Positions 17,880-24,718 of a DNA stretch of 32,563 bases are shown piece after piece (position 1 is the first letter of the stretch; the number at the start of each line of letters is the position of its first letter). Where the stretch lies: NCBI GenBank assembly GCA_012689375.1, contig JAAZLO010000004.1, positions 1 to 32,563 of the forward strand, given 5' to 3'. The notes under the pieces are model-generated. The model had not been told where the DNA came from. It did no database searches and saw only the letters and a list, made by a program, of their open reading frames with translations. Made by a program: the position numbers and the translations under genes. Source of the DNA: Bacillota bacterium (GTDB lineage Bacteria > Bacillota > SHA-98 > UBA4971).

Positions 17880-18461
17880 TTACGCATCCAGAGAATCGCC
17901 TGGTCTTTCCACGGCAAACACAATGAATTCTCCGATAAAAACATCTTCACGATTGATTTTTGTTATAACCTCTACAACATATTTTCTATTATTTCTGCCG
18001 GTGATTTTTGCCCTTGCCACCAGTCTTTCCCCAGCCTTGACAGGCCTGAGATATTTTACAGTTGCTGTTCCGGTAAGTGCTATTTCAGCATCTACAAGTG
18101 CAACTGCCAATGAATTGGCCTGCGCAAAAATATGATGCCCGCGAACAATAGAAGTACGTCGGAACGCCATATCCTTATCTGTCTCCATTACTGATATGCC
18201 TTCCTGCCCCAGCTCTACATGGATAAGCTCCCCTATAACCTCACCTGTCCCCACAGATTTCACCTTATCTGTAGCCTCTTGAGCCAAACGCCTGGTACGC
18301 TCACGGGATTCAGGGATCCCCAATTCAAGCCTGTCTAAGCGAACTGTTTGAATGCTGACCCTTAATATGGAGGCTAATTCCCTGTCCGTTATAAACGGGT
18401 CCTCCTTTATGACTTTGCTTAACTTTTTAAGCCTTTCCGATTTTCTGAGCTTTGCTTTCAC
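17880..18461 (-). CDS. fapR: Fatty-acid biosynthesis repressor FapR
   Basis: FapR represses fatty-acid and phospholipid genes and is released by malonyl-CoA. The 193-residue product has an N-terminal helix-turn-helix (about 10-55, DRELASILRVSIQTVRLDR) and a C-terminal hot-dog domain (about 95-185, MAFRRTSIVRGHHIFAQANSL split as MAFRRTSIVRGHHIF and AQANSLAVALVDAE). Length and motifs match the B. subtilis protein. The start is GTG with GGTGAG upstream. It heads the plsX-fab operon, and a FapR-like inverted repeat overlaps its promoter, so autoregulation is likely. Confidence 0.96.
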   Translation of the reverse strand: MKAKLRKSERLKKLSKVIKEDPFITDRELASILRVSIQTVRLDRLELGIPESRERTRRLAQEATDKVKSVGTGEVIGELIHVELGQEGISVMETDKDMAFRRTSIVRGHHIFAQANSLAVALVDAEIALTGTATVKYLRPVKAGERLVARAKITGRNNRKYVVEVITKINREDVFIGEFIVFAVERPGDSLDA

Positions 18462-18519
18462 ATCTCACCAACTCACATTATTCGACATTGCAATAATAGG
18501 GCAGATACTATGACCAAGT

Positions 18520-18546
18520 ATTAGGAGTAGATACTAATCTTAGTAT
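18520..18546 (-). promoter_or_regulatory. Probable FapR operator
   Basis: TTAG and CTAA arms spaced to a total of 17 bp (18521-18537) match the size of the FapR box, and the right arm reads GATACTAA as in known boxes. It is directly followed by a perfect inverted repeat ATACTAA-TC-TTAGTAT (18531-18546). The -10 box of the fapR promoter (18542-18547) lies within this repeat, so binding would block transcription. Further GATACT half-sites occur at 18504 and 18561. Confidence 0.65.
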
Positions 18547-18571
18547 ATATCTATTAAGCCGATACTTGCAA
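18542..18571 (-). promoter_or_regulatory. Sigma-A promoter of the fapR-fab operon
   Basis: On the minus strand TTGCAA (18566-18571) precedes TATACT (18542-18547) by 18 bases. The start site would be near 18535, inside the FapR-like repeat, giving a leader of about 75 bases to the fapR GTG. Confidence 0.65.
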
Positions 18572-18591
18572 GAGAAAATCGAGGAATGTTT

Positions 18592-18622
18592 AAAAACAAA
18601 AGGCCGGGCAAAACTGCCGGCT
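18592..18622 (-). terminator. Intrinsic terminator after rpmF
   Basis: On the minus strand a GC-rich hairpin GCCGGC...GCCCGGC (one bulged C, arms within 18603-18621) is followed by TTTTGTTTTT (18592-18601). It separates yceD-rpmF from the fapR promoter. The plus-strand copy is followed by TCTTTT, so it could work weakly in both directions. Confidence 0.7.
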
Positions 18623-18664
18623 CTTTTCGGAGTTAAGTTTAATTATATCGAAAAATAATGAAGA

Positions 18665-18856
18665 CTATGCCTTCTTCTTTTCTTTAACAGACACAACCTG
18701 ACGCCCGTCATAATAACCACACTGTAAACATACCCTGTGCGGTCTCCTTAATGCATGACATTTTTCACATTCAATCAGTTCGGGCCCTTTTATCTTCCAA
18801 TTAGCCCGGCGTTTCCGTGTTCTTGATTTACCGAATTTTGATGTAGGATTTGCCAC
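18665..18856 (-). CDS. rpmF: 50S ribosomal protein L32
   Basis: L32 is a small large-subunit protein. The 63-residue product starts MANPTSKFGKSRTRKRRANW. It carries a zinc ribbon of two CxxC pairs (CEKC and CLQC, about residues 30-46), the zinc-binding form of L32. It lies 16 bases after yceD and before fapR, the standard Firmicutes order, and a strong terminator follows. Confidence 0.97.
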   Translation of the reverse strand: MANPTSKFGKSRTRKRRANWKIKGPELIECEKCHALRRPHRVCLQCGYYDGRQVVSVKEKKKA

Positions 18857-18872
18857 TTATATTTCACTCCAG

Positions 18873-19418
18873 TCATTTAGATCCGTCTTTTTTTTGCCGG
18901 GCCCGATAAAGTTCAGCCAGGGGTTGGAGACGGATATCACCTGTAATATTGTTACATGTACATTCGCCGTCGTTAAGATCCTGTCCACAAACTTGACATA
19001 ACCCTTTACATGCAGCGGAACAAAGAAGTTGCATAGGGAGGGATAGTACCAATTGCGAATTTACTTCCTTTGAAATATCGATGGTATCACCGCTATAGGT
19101 TAAAGCATCTTCCTCATTTTGATTAAGCTTAAGGAATGATCCGTTAGATTCTCTGTAATATTGATCTTTGAATTCCCCGGTAATATCAAGGGTAAACCTC
19201 TTAAGGCACCTATGACATTCAGCCTCAATCTTAGCTCTGGCCTCCCCTTCAATAAAAACCGCCCCTTGCCCCGTATATGTTGCCTTTGCATAAACATACA
19301 CTGGGCCCACCGGTTCGAGGGTTGTTCCTTCTATGACTGCCTGATCCAGAGGCTTTTCCAGCTCTACCTCAACGCTTTTACCTTTTATACCTTGAATCGT
19401 GGATATATCTATTTTCAT
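18873..19418 (-). CDS. yceD: YceD/DUF177 family protein
   Basis: YceD (DUF177) proteins are conserved beside rpmF; they are linked to 23S rRNA metabolism and 50S assembly, though the reaction is unclear. The product contains AECHRCLKRF in the middle and a Cys cluster near the C-terminus (LCSAACKGLCQVCGQDL, then GECTCN), which may bind metal. I chose ATG at 19418 (181 residues, MKIDISTIQG) because AGGAGA lies eight bases upstream; a longer frame from 19475 would include the promoter. A near-perfect sigma-A promoter precedes it. Confidence 0.9.
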   Translation of the reverse strand: MKIDISTIQGIKGKSVEVELEKPLDQAVIEGTTLEPVGPVYVYAKATYTGQGAVFIEGEARAKIEAECHRCLKRFTLDITGEFKDQYYRESNGSFLKLNQNEEDALTYSGDTIDISKEVNSQLVLSLPMQLLCSAACKGLCQVCGQDLNDGECTCNNITGDIRLQPLAELYRARQKKDGSK

Positions 19419-19446
19419 GAATAAAATCTCCTGAAAGACATACTGA

Positions 19447-19475
19447 ATTATAGAATGAAGACCGGCATAAGTCAA
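19447..19475 (-). promoter_or_regulatory. Strong sigma-A promoter of yceD-rpmF
   Basis: On the minus strand TTGACT (19470-19475) precedes a perfect TATAAT (19447-19452) by exactly 17 bases. The start site would be near 19440, giving a short leader of about 22 bases with an AGGAGA ribosome site. This is among the strongest promoter matches in the window. Confidence 0.85.
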
Positions 19476-19497
19476 GAAAAGGGTGCTTTTAACACGA

Positions 19498-20385
19498 TTA
19501 GCTGCCGGCAGCCTCCCTCACACATTTTTGATGTTCCGGGCACGGTTTACCACTACAATGGAGTCTACTGCCGGTAAAATGCAGACAAAAGTGGCCGTTA
19601 AAATTATTGTTACCGATACTTTGACCCCCGTGAGGCATCCCATTCATAGAGGCAGCTATCCGACGACCCCCTATGTTTACCCTGATAGCCCTTCTATTCC
19701 AATTCCAGCTCCCTCCCAGGATCCTCCTCATGATTGCCGTATCTTCCTTTGTATATGGTTCCACATCAGCGTGGAGGCTACCCCCCCGCCTCCTTACACG
19801 GAACGACAGGCCTGTCCTAACATCCGTTATAGTGGCTATATTTCCTACCTTAAAAATACTGTTTACCGTATTCCAAGGCAATGCCTCACAGACCCCTGTC
19901 CTCCCCCTTGATACCATTGTACCGGGGGCTGGAATTAATAATTCCTGTCCCACCTTGATAAGAGCAGGATCGGAAATATTGTTGACGGATGCAAGATCAT
20001 TTACACCCACATCAAACCGTCTACCAAGATCATAAAGAGTATCCCCTTTGCAAACGGTATAAGCCTTCATTTTTGTGCGGGCGATTTCAGCATCAAGCAA
20101 ATCCCATGTATCTGCACCGACTACTCCGTCAACATGAAGACTGTAAGTCCTTTGAAATGCCTTTACAGCATTTAATGTTTTATTCCCAAACAATCCGTCA
20201 CTTGATCCCTCTAAAAAACCTAAACTAATAAGGGCGTCCTGAAGGCCTTCGACATCCTTGCCTTTCATTCCTTTTTTTAACGTAGCCCGGTAACCCATAA
20301 CCACAGGGGAGAATACACAGATTATAATTAAGGAAAAAACAACGATCATCTTGCATGAGCCGGCTCTCCAAATACGAAGCGTCAA
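19498..20385 (-). CDS. Exported peptidoglycan-binding/LysM protein with His/Cys-rich C-terminal domain
   Basis: This is a predicted exported cell-wall protein. Using TTG at 20385 (295 residues; AGGAGG nine bases upstream) there is a membrane or signal segment (about 12-30), a PG_binding_1-type domain (about 35-98, with DGLFGNKTLNAVKAFQ and GVVGADTWDLL), and a LysM domain (about 108-153, with YTVCKGDTLYDLGRRF). A C-terminal domain of about 120 residues (170-291) is rich in His and Cys: HAD at 205, MPHGG at 250, GHFCLHF at 264, then HCSGKPCPEHQKC. I do not recognise this domain. The first two domains bind peptidoglycan; the third could be catalytic or metal-binding. An ATG at 20424 is an alternative start but has no good ribosome site. 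It follows ylbL after 50 bases, probably in one operon. Confidence 0.8.
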   Translation of the reverse strand: MTLRIWRAGSCKMIVVFSLIIICVFSPVVMGYRATLKKGMKGKDVEGLQDALISLGFLEGSSDGLFGNKTLNAVKAFQRTYSLHVDGVVGADTWDLLDAEIARTKMKAYTVCKGDTLYDLGRRFDVGVNDLASVNNISDPALIKVGQELLIPAPGTMVSRGRTGVCEALPWNTVNSIFKVGNIATITDVRTGLSFRVRRRGGSLHADVEPYTKEDTAIMRRILGGSWNWNRRAIRVNIGGRRIAASMNGMPHGGQSIGNNNFNGHFCLHFTGSRLHCSGKPCPEHQKCVREAAGS

Positions 20386-20435
20386 TGCAAATCGCCTCCT
20401 GAAACCCGGTCTTTCGGCATCCATTTCTTGTCTGT

Positions 20436-21464
20436 CTAGTATTCTCCAGAATTTCCATTATTCCTCCTAGAAATATCATCCAATATAGCTAGGGCATGGT
20501 TTATGTCATGAACCCCAATAATCCTTATGCCTGTATTCCTCTTTAAGGCTTTTTGTACCGATGCCAAATTTTCTACAGGGACTAAAAAATATTCGGCACC
20601 TCCGCGTTGAGCAGCCGCCAATTTCTGCTTAATACCGGAAATCGGTCCAACAGTACCATCCAATGAAATTGTTCCTGTCCCTGCAATAACCTGCCCCCCA
20701 GTTAAATCCGTCGGATCCAATTGATTTAAAATTTCAAGGGTAAACATAAGGCCGGCAGATGACCCCTTCACATTACGGGAATCAATTTGGATATTTAAAG
20801 GGAGATCGTAGGTAAAGCTTGAACTGACAAGAATTCCAACTGCGGCACGGGTGGAATCTTCAGGATGGGGACCTGTCCCGACATAAACTCTTTGTATTTG
20901 TCCCTGTCTCCCTACTGTAAGCAATGCCTCAGTTCCGGGATCTCTTTGACCGATGATTTTAACGGCTTCATCTGCAGTACTTACTCGTTTACCATCAACA
21001 GCAAGAATAATATCCCCGTGTTTGAGCATTCCTTTAGCGGGGCTGTCGGCAAGTATAGCCTCTACTTTGACAATGGTTTCGACTACAGTTGGAAAACCAA
21101 ACTTTTTTAAAGCCACAGCCCCTGCAACCACTTGGCTTTCCATCATAAGGCTTTCCATTATTTCGATATATCTGTCAATATCCATACCTTTTGGGATCTC
21201 TTGAGCCCGCCTTGTAATATCTATATTAGGCGAAATAAATGCCGCGATTATCGAGAGAATACCCGCCGGGGCACTTGTCACAGCTGTCAATAAAAATGAT
21301 CCTTCTGCATCCTTCTTTCCTGTCTCTACTGTAACCATTTCTTCAAGCTTTTGGACAGGACCAGGTCCAATAACGAAATAGTTACGCATAAGGTAAGTCT
21401 GACAACTGGCAATTATTATCACTACGGCCCCGATTTTCAGCCATATATTTCTCTTTTTTTTCAA
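20436..21464 (-). CDS. ylbL: YlbL-type membrane-anchored PDZ-Lon protease
   Basis: YlbL proteins are membrane-bound proteases with a Lon-type Ser-Lys dyad; in B. subtilis YlbL helps remove the cell-division inhibitor YneA. From TTG at 21464 (342 residues, MKKKRNIWLK) there is one membrane segment near the N-terminus (about 9-27), a PDZ domain (about 118-200, LKHGDIILAVDGKRV) and a Lon proteolytic domain with the nucleophile in KGSSAGLMF (about residue 236) and the lysine in SGIKQKLAAA. TTG is preferred to the ATG at 21482 because GGGGGG lies seven bases upstream and the length matches B. subtilis YlbL. It diverges from ylbJ. Confidence 0.93.
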   Translation of the reverse strand: MKKKRNIWLKIGAVVIIIASCQTYLMRNYFVIGPGPVQKLEEMVTVETGKKDAEGSFLLTAVTSAPAGILSIIAAFISPNIDITRRAQEIPKGMDIDRYIEIMESLMMESQVVAGAVALKKFGFPTVVETIVKVEAILADSPAKGMLKHGDIILAVDGKRVSTADEAVKIIGQRDPGTEALLTVGRQGQIQRVYVGTGPHPEDSTRAAVGILVSSSFTYDLPLNIQIDSRNVKGSSAGLMFTLEILNQLDPTDLTGGQVIAGTGTISLDGTVGPISGIKQKLAAAQRGGAEYFLVPVENLASVQKALKRNTGIRIIGVHDINHALAILDDISRRNNGNSGEY

Positions 21465-21558
21465 GCTGTTTCCCCCCGGCATTGTCTTACGTATTCATTG
21501 ATTCTTTTATCTATTTTACTTTTTCATAAGTTACGATATTCCCCCTGTATGTGAAAAA

Positions 21559-21587
21559 GCATATCATCGGATTCACTCAAATATATT
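21559..21587 (+). promoter_or_regulatory. Candidate SigE-type promoter of ylbJ
   Basis: GCATATC (21559-21565) and AATATATT (21580-21587), 14 bases apart, partly match the mother-cell SigE pattern (ATA-type -35, CATACAAT-type -10). The -10 box matches five of eight positions. ylbJ is a SigE gene in B. subtilis, which agrees. A 14-bp perfect palindrome, TCAAATATATTTGA (21577-21590), overlaps the -10 region. Confidence 0.35.
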
Positions 21588-21635
21588 TGAATGGATATGT
21601 AGACAGTGAAAGAAGATATAAGGGGGCAGGCCGCC

Positions 21636-22865
21636 ATGATCGGTAGAATACCGCATAGCAAAGGAAACACCTATTTTATGGCTGCATGTGCCGTTTTTAT
21701 CACGGTAATAATTGTGATATACCCAAGTATAGCATTTAATGCGTCTATAAAAGGCCTGCACTTATGGTGGGAAATGGTCTTCCCGGCTTTGCTTCCATTT
21801 TTTATAGCTGTGGAAGTTCTAATGGCACTGGGTGTAGTACACTTTATCGGTGTCCTTTTGGAGCCGTTAATGAAACCTGTCTTTGATGTCCCGGGGGTTG
21901 GTGCCTTTGCTTTAGCCATGGGTCTTACAGGCGGATATCCTATCGGAGCCAAAATTGCTGCAAACCTAAGAAAAAGGGGCCTTTGCAGTCAAGCAGAAGC
22001 GGAACGGTTAGCATACTTTACCAATACAGCGGATCCGTTGTTTATGTCGGGTTCCGTAGCAATAGGAATGTTTCATCTGCCTGGTTTGGCAGGGTTAATT
22101 TGCGGGGCACACTATATTTCAGCCGTAATCCTGGGGATATTACTCAGATTTCATGGGAAATCAAAAACGCATTCAATCCCGGGGATCAGCTATACAAAAG
22201 GGAACCTCCTCCTGAGGGCTTTCAATGAACTTTATAACGCACGAAAAGCAGATGGCAGGCCTATAGGGCAGGTATTGGGGGACTCTGTCCGGGATTCAAT
22301 CAGCGCCGTGATATTGATAGGCGGTTTTATTATGATGTTTTCGGTAATTATAAATATTCTGTTCGCTTCAGGAATTACAGGCCTGGCAGAACAATTACTT
22401 ACCCCGGTTATGCGTCTGGTTGGGATAGACCCTGAACTGATTTCACCGATTACCGGTGGGTTATTTGAAATAACCCTCGGAATCGAATTGGCAAGTAAAG
22501 CGCAAGCACCTCTATTGGGGAAGCTTATGGTTTCAAATGCTATAATAGCATGGGGTGGGTTGTCGGTATTCGCCCAAGTATCTGCAATGACCGCAGGGAC
22601 TGATATAAGAATGAGACCTTACCTTATTACCCGGTTAATCCACGCATTAATTGCCGCATTTATTACCATAATAGCTGTAAGCCCCTATGGTCAAGGCTTA
22701 GCAGGGCTGGTAGCTCCTGTGTTCACCTTCAAACCAATAGGAACACAATTACCTTTGTACATCAAGACTGTTACATTATTCACGCGGGCTTTTAAGACAT
22801 TAGCCATAATGGTAGGGCTCTCTGTCAGCATATGGTTTTTCCGAAAATACGATTTACCTTCATAG
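21636..22865 (+). CDS. ylbJ: Sporulation integral membrane protein YlbJ
   Basis: YlbJ is a polytopic membrane protein made in the mother cell and needed for spore cortex formation. The 409-residue product has many hydrophobic segments. Family motifs include WWEMVFPALLPFFIAVE, MGLTGGYPIGAKIAANLR, LAYFTNTADPLFMSGSVA and SPITGGLFEITLGIELAS. I chose ATG at 21636 because GGGGG lies nine bases upstream and the length matches B. subtilis YlbJ; a GTG at 21606 is in frame. It is one of two plus-strand genes here. It ends only 12 bases from the stop of the convergent DivIVA-like gene, with no good terminator between them. Confidence 0.94.
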   Translation: MIGRIPHSKGNTYFMAACAVFITVIIVIYPSIAFNASIKGLHLWWEMVFPALLPFFIAVEVLMALGVVHFIGVLLEPLMKPVFDVPGVGAFALAMGLTGGYPIGAKIAANLRKRGLCSQAEAERLAYFTNTADPLFMSGSVAIGMFHLPGLAGLICGAHYISAVILGILLRFHGKSKTHSIPGISYTKGNLLLRAFNELYNARKADGRPIGQVLGDSVRDSISAVILIGGFIMMFSVIINILFASGITGLAEQLLTPVMRLVGIDPELISPITGGLFEITLGIELASKAQAPLLGKLMVSNAIIAWGGLSVFAQVSAMTAGTDIRMRPYLITRLIHALIAAFITIIAVSPYGQGLAGLVAPVFTFKPIGTQLPLYIKTVTLFTRAFKTLAIMVGLSVSIWFFRKYDLPS

Positions 22866-22877
22866 GCGTTAAAAACG

Positions 22878-23336
22878 TCAAGCAGAATCCTTCCGAATTT
22901 CCTCGACTCCGCGTCTGACCACCTGTAAAGCTCTATCAAGGTTCTCATCAAGCCTTGAAAGTACTTCAGCTGCATATTGAGAGGCACCTTTCCGAATATC
23001 TTCAGCTTCCTTCATAGCCTCCTCAATAATTTTATTGGACTCTGCCACCGCCGCTTTGACTACCTCTTCTTCAGAAACTATAGATTTTAAGTATTCACTT
23101 GCTGAACCCTTTAATCCCTCAGCCTCTTGAGTGGCCTCGGCAATAATTGAATCACTCTTCTTAAGTAATTCCTCGGCCTTTTTAATTTCATCCGGAAGAG
23201 TAATCCTAATTTTATCAAGAAGTTCTAAAATATCATAAGAATCTACCAATATCCTATTTGTCAAAGGCATCTTTCTGCTGGTTTCAACTATTACTTCCAG
23301 TCTGTCCAGGAGTTCAATTAACTCTATCTTCGCCAT
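22878..23336 (-). CDS. DivIVA-like coiled-coil protein
   Basis: This 152-residue protein starts MAKIELIELLDRLE. It has a short N-terminal segment (KMPLTNRILVDSYDILELLDKIR, seen as PLTNRILVDSYDI and LLDKIR), then a long charged coiled coil (about 55-145) rich in Glu, Lys and Ala. Such proteins occur beside coaD in many Clostridia; databases call them ATPase, ATP synthase subunit B-like or DivIVA/SepIVA-like. No nucleotide-binding motif is visible, so the ATPase name is probably wrong. The likely role is structural, perhaps at the septum or membrane; this is inference. A longer frame from 23369 lacks a better ribosome site. Confidence 0.82.
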   Translation of the reverse strand: MAKIELIELLDRLEVIVETSRKMPLTNRILVDSYDILELLDKIRITLPDEIKKAEELLKKSDSIIAEATQEAEGLKGSASEYLKSIVSEEEVVKAAVAESNKIIEEAMKEAEDIRKGASQYAAEVLSRLDENLDRALQVVRRGVEEIRKDSA

Positions 23337-23372
23337 GCCGGCCCTTCCCCCCTCATTTCCGAAATTCATTTT

Positions 23373-23849
23373 TTATTGTTTACACTTTTCCATAAGCATC
23401 CTTACGACATTTTGAGGAACGAAGCCCTTCACACAACCTCCAAAACTGGCAACCTCTTTCACGGCACTTGAACTTAAGTAAGCATATTCGTTACCTGTCA
23501 TCATAAAGACAGTCTCTATGTTACCAATTTTCCTATTAACCGATGCCATCTGAAATTCATATTCAAAATCTGAAAGAGCCCTCAACCCCCTTAAAATAGC
23601 AGCGGCTTGCCGTTCACAGGCAAAGTCTACAATGAGCCCGTTAAAACATGAAATCTCTACATTTGAGAGCCGTTTGGCAGATTCCTTCAGCATTAAAATA
23701 CGTTCTTCAAGAGTGAAAAGGGGTTTTTTACGGGGGTTTCTTGCTACTGCTACAACAAGCTTGTCAAATAATCCGGCACCACGCCCTATGATATCCAGGT
23801 GACCGTTAGTCACAGGATCAAAGCTACCTGGGTATACTGCTATCTTCAT
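23373..23849 (-). CDS. coaD: Phosphopantetheine adenylyltransferase
   Basis: CoaD transfers AMP from ATP to 4'-phosphopantetheine, the penultimate step of coenzyme A synthesis. The 158-residue product starts MKIAVYPGSFDPVTNGHLD, with the nucleotidyltransferase motif TNGH (14-17). The second conserved motif is YLSSSAVKEVASFGG, near the usual ISSSxVK form. ATG at 23849 has GGAGGA seven bases upstream and gives the family N-terminus; a frame from 23864 adds five residues containing that site. The rsmD-coaD pair is conserved across Firmicutes. Confidence 0.96.
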   Translation of the reverse strand: MKIAVYPGSFDPVTNGHLDIIGRGAGLFDKLVVAVARNPRKKPLFTLEERILMLKESAKRLSNVEISCFNGLIVDFACERQAAAILRGLRALSDFEYEFQMASVNRKIGNIETVFMMTGNEYAYLSSSAVKEVASFGGCVKGFVPQNVVRMLMEKCKQ

Positions 23850-23877
23850 TGTTGTATCCTCCATATATAACTATGAT

Positions 23878-23902
23878 AAGGCCTGAAGAGGCCTTATTTT
23901 TT
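23878..23902 (+). terminator. Intrinsic terminator, plus-strand direction, at the rsmD 3' end
   Basis: AAGGCCT (23878-23884), loop GAAG and AGGCCTT (23889-23895) form a perfect 7-bp hairpin followed by ATTTTTT on the plus strand. On the minus strand no T run follows. It would stop plus-strand transcripts running antisense through the DivIVA-like gene and coaD, for example read-through from ylbJ. The T run is the complement of the last rsmD codons (AAA AAA TAA). Confidence 0.6.
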
Positions 23903-24448
23903 AAGCATATAAAAAGATATTCTGTTATCACCATATTTTTCCTGCCTGGTCAGCTCCAGAGCTCCGGAAGCCTTAGGCATTTTCTCCCCGGTTTCATGAC
24001 GTGATACAATAATACCGTCGGAATCTAAAACCATATTGGCAGAAATAATATCTAGAGTCTCAGGTGCAAGACCGTGTCCATAGGGGGGATCCATAAAGAT
24101 TATTTGGAATGATTCCCCGTACCGATGTAAAGACGCTATAACCCTTCTTACATCCCCTCGGATAACTTTAGCCAGACCATCAAAGCCTGTAGTATCAAGA
24201 TTACCGGAAATTACCCGAATCATACGGGGTGAACACTCTACGAAAGTCACCCATTGGGCTCCCCTGCTTAAAGCCTCAATTCCTATTGCCCCTGTCCCAG
24301 CAAATAAATCAAGGCATCTGGAACCTGGAATATATGGGGTCAGTATATCAAATAACGATTTCTTTATATTGCCGGGGATCGGGCGTGCCTTTCCACCGCC
24401 CGGTCCGCGCAGGCGGAATCCTTTGGCAGTACCTCCGATAATCTGCAA
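23894..24448 (-). CDS. rsmD: 16S rRNA (guanine-966-N2) methyltransferase RsmD
   Basis: RsmD methylates G966 of 16S rRNA using S-adenosylmethionine. The 184-residue product starts MQIIGGTAKGFRL. It has the SAM-binding segment LDLFAGTGAIGIEALSRGA and the catalytic motif DPPYG in IIFMDPPYGHG. TTG at 24448 is chosen because GAGGTGG lies eight bases upstream and the N-terminus then matches the family; a GTG at 24460 is in frame. The ribosome site lies in a small predicted hairpin (24452-24480). In B. subtilis the orthologue (ylbH) also precedes coaD. Confidence 0.94.
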   Translation of the reverse strand: MQIIGGTAKGFRLRGPGGGKARPIPGNIKKSLFDILTPYIPGSRCLDLFAGTGAIGIEALSRGAQWVTFVECSPRMIRVISGNLDTTGFDGLAKVIRGDVRRVIASLHRYGESFQIIFMDPPYGHGLAPETLDIISANMVLDSDGIIVSRHETGEKMPKASGALELTRQEKYGDNRISFYMLKK

Positions 24449-24460
24449 CTGGGTAACCAC

Positions 24461-24718
24461 CTCTGCTGGAATGAATTACCATGTGCGCCCTTGTATAGAA
24501 CATCCGACCTCGCACAAACTACAATCGAAAGAAGAGCCGAGGACAACGGAGCCTGGGCGGTGCCGGGGTTCCAGAACCCTCCCCCATAAGCTCTTCCTCC
24601 GGTTTCTCCTCTCCCACGGGATGACGGTCGCAAGACCGTCGTCTTATTTTTTCTTTAGTTAAAACCGATTACCGTCGGCCTCAAAATCTAGACTTAAACC
24701 TAACATCAGGATCATCCT
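24461..24718. ncRNA. GC-rich structured intergenic element (candidate RNA, strand uncertain)
   Basis: This gap between fakA and rsmD holds no credible gene and is visibly more GC-rich than the rest. Pairable segments, in plus coordinates, are GAAGAGC (24531-24537) with GCTCTTC (24590-24596); TGGG (24554-24557) with CCCA (24583-24586); and GGGTT with AACCC (24566-24579, loop CCAG). These nest into one long hairpin. A second hairpin (24623-24640) is followed by a T run on the plus strand. It may be a plus-strand small RNA of up to about 190 bases, or a leader of rsmD on the minus strand. A weak minus-strand hairpin with TTTT (24661-24678) could end fakA transcription. I matched it to no family I know. 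Confidence 0.4.
24623..24658 (+). terminator. Intrinsic terminator, plus-strand direction
   Basis: GACGGTC (24623-24629), loop GCAA and GACCGTC (24634-24640) make a perfect 7-bp stem with a GNRA loop. It is followed on the plus strand by GTCTTATTTTTTCTTT. On the minus strand no T run follows. There is no plus-strand protein gene upstream of it, which points to a non-coding or antisense transcript. Confidence 0.6.

Noticed and set aside
19483-19911. Plus-strand open frame of 142 codons opposite the LysM gene
   Set aside because: It is antisense to a gene with clear domains, and its Pro/Thr-rich translation shows no motif.
21540-21560. SigH-type promoter for ylbL on the minus strand
   Set aside because: GGGGAATAT matches a -10 box but nothing like AGGA stands at the right distance upstream.
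22866-22877. Bidirectional terminator between ylbJ and the DivIVA-like gene
   Set aside because: Only a 6-bp hairpin with a three-base loop (GGCGTT/AACGTC, around 22865-22879) and no T run is present.
24530-24600. SRP RNA, 6S RNA, tRNA T-arm or group II intron domain V in the fakA-rsmD gap
   Set aside because: The GGAAGCAGC-type SRP loop, a tRNA cloverleaf, the 6S bubble and the domain V AGC/CGU pattern are not found on either strand.
24364-24633. Minus-strand open frame of 89 codons across the fakA-rsmD gap
   Set aside because: It overlaps rsmD in another frame, its composition is set by the GC-rich hairpins (Gly, Arg, Ser), and it lacks a ribosome site.
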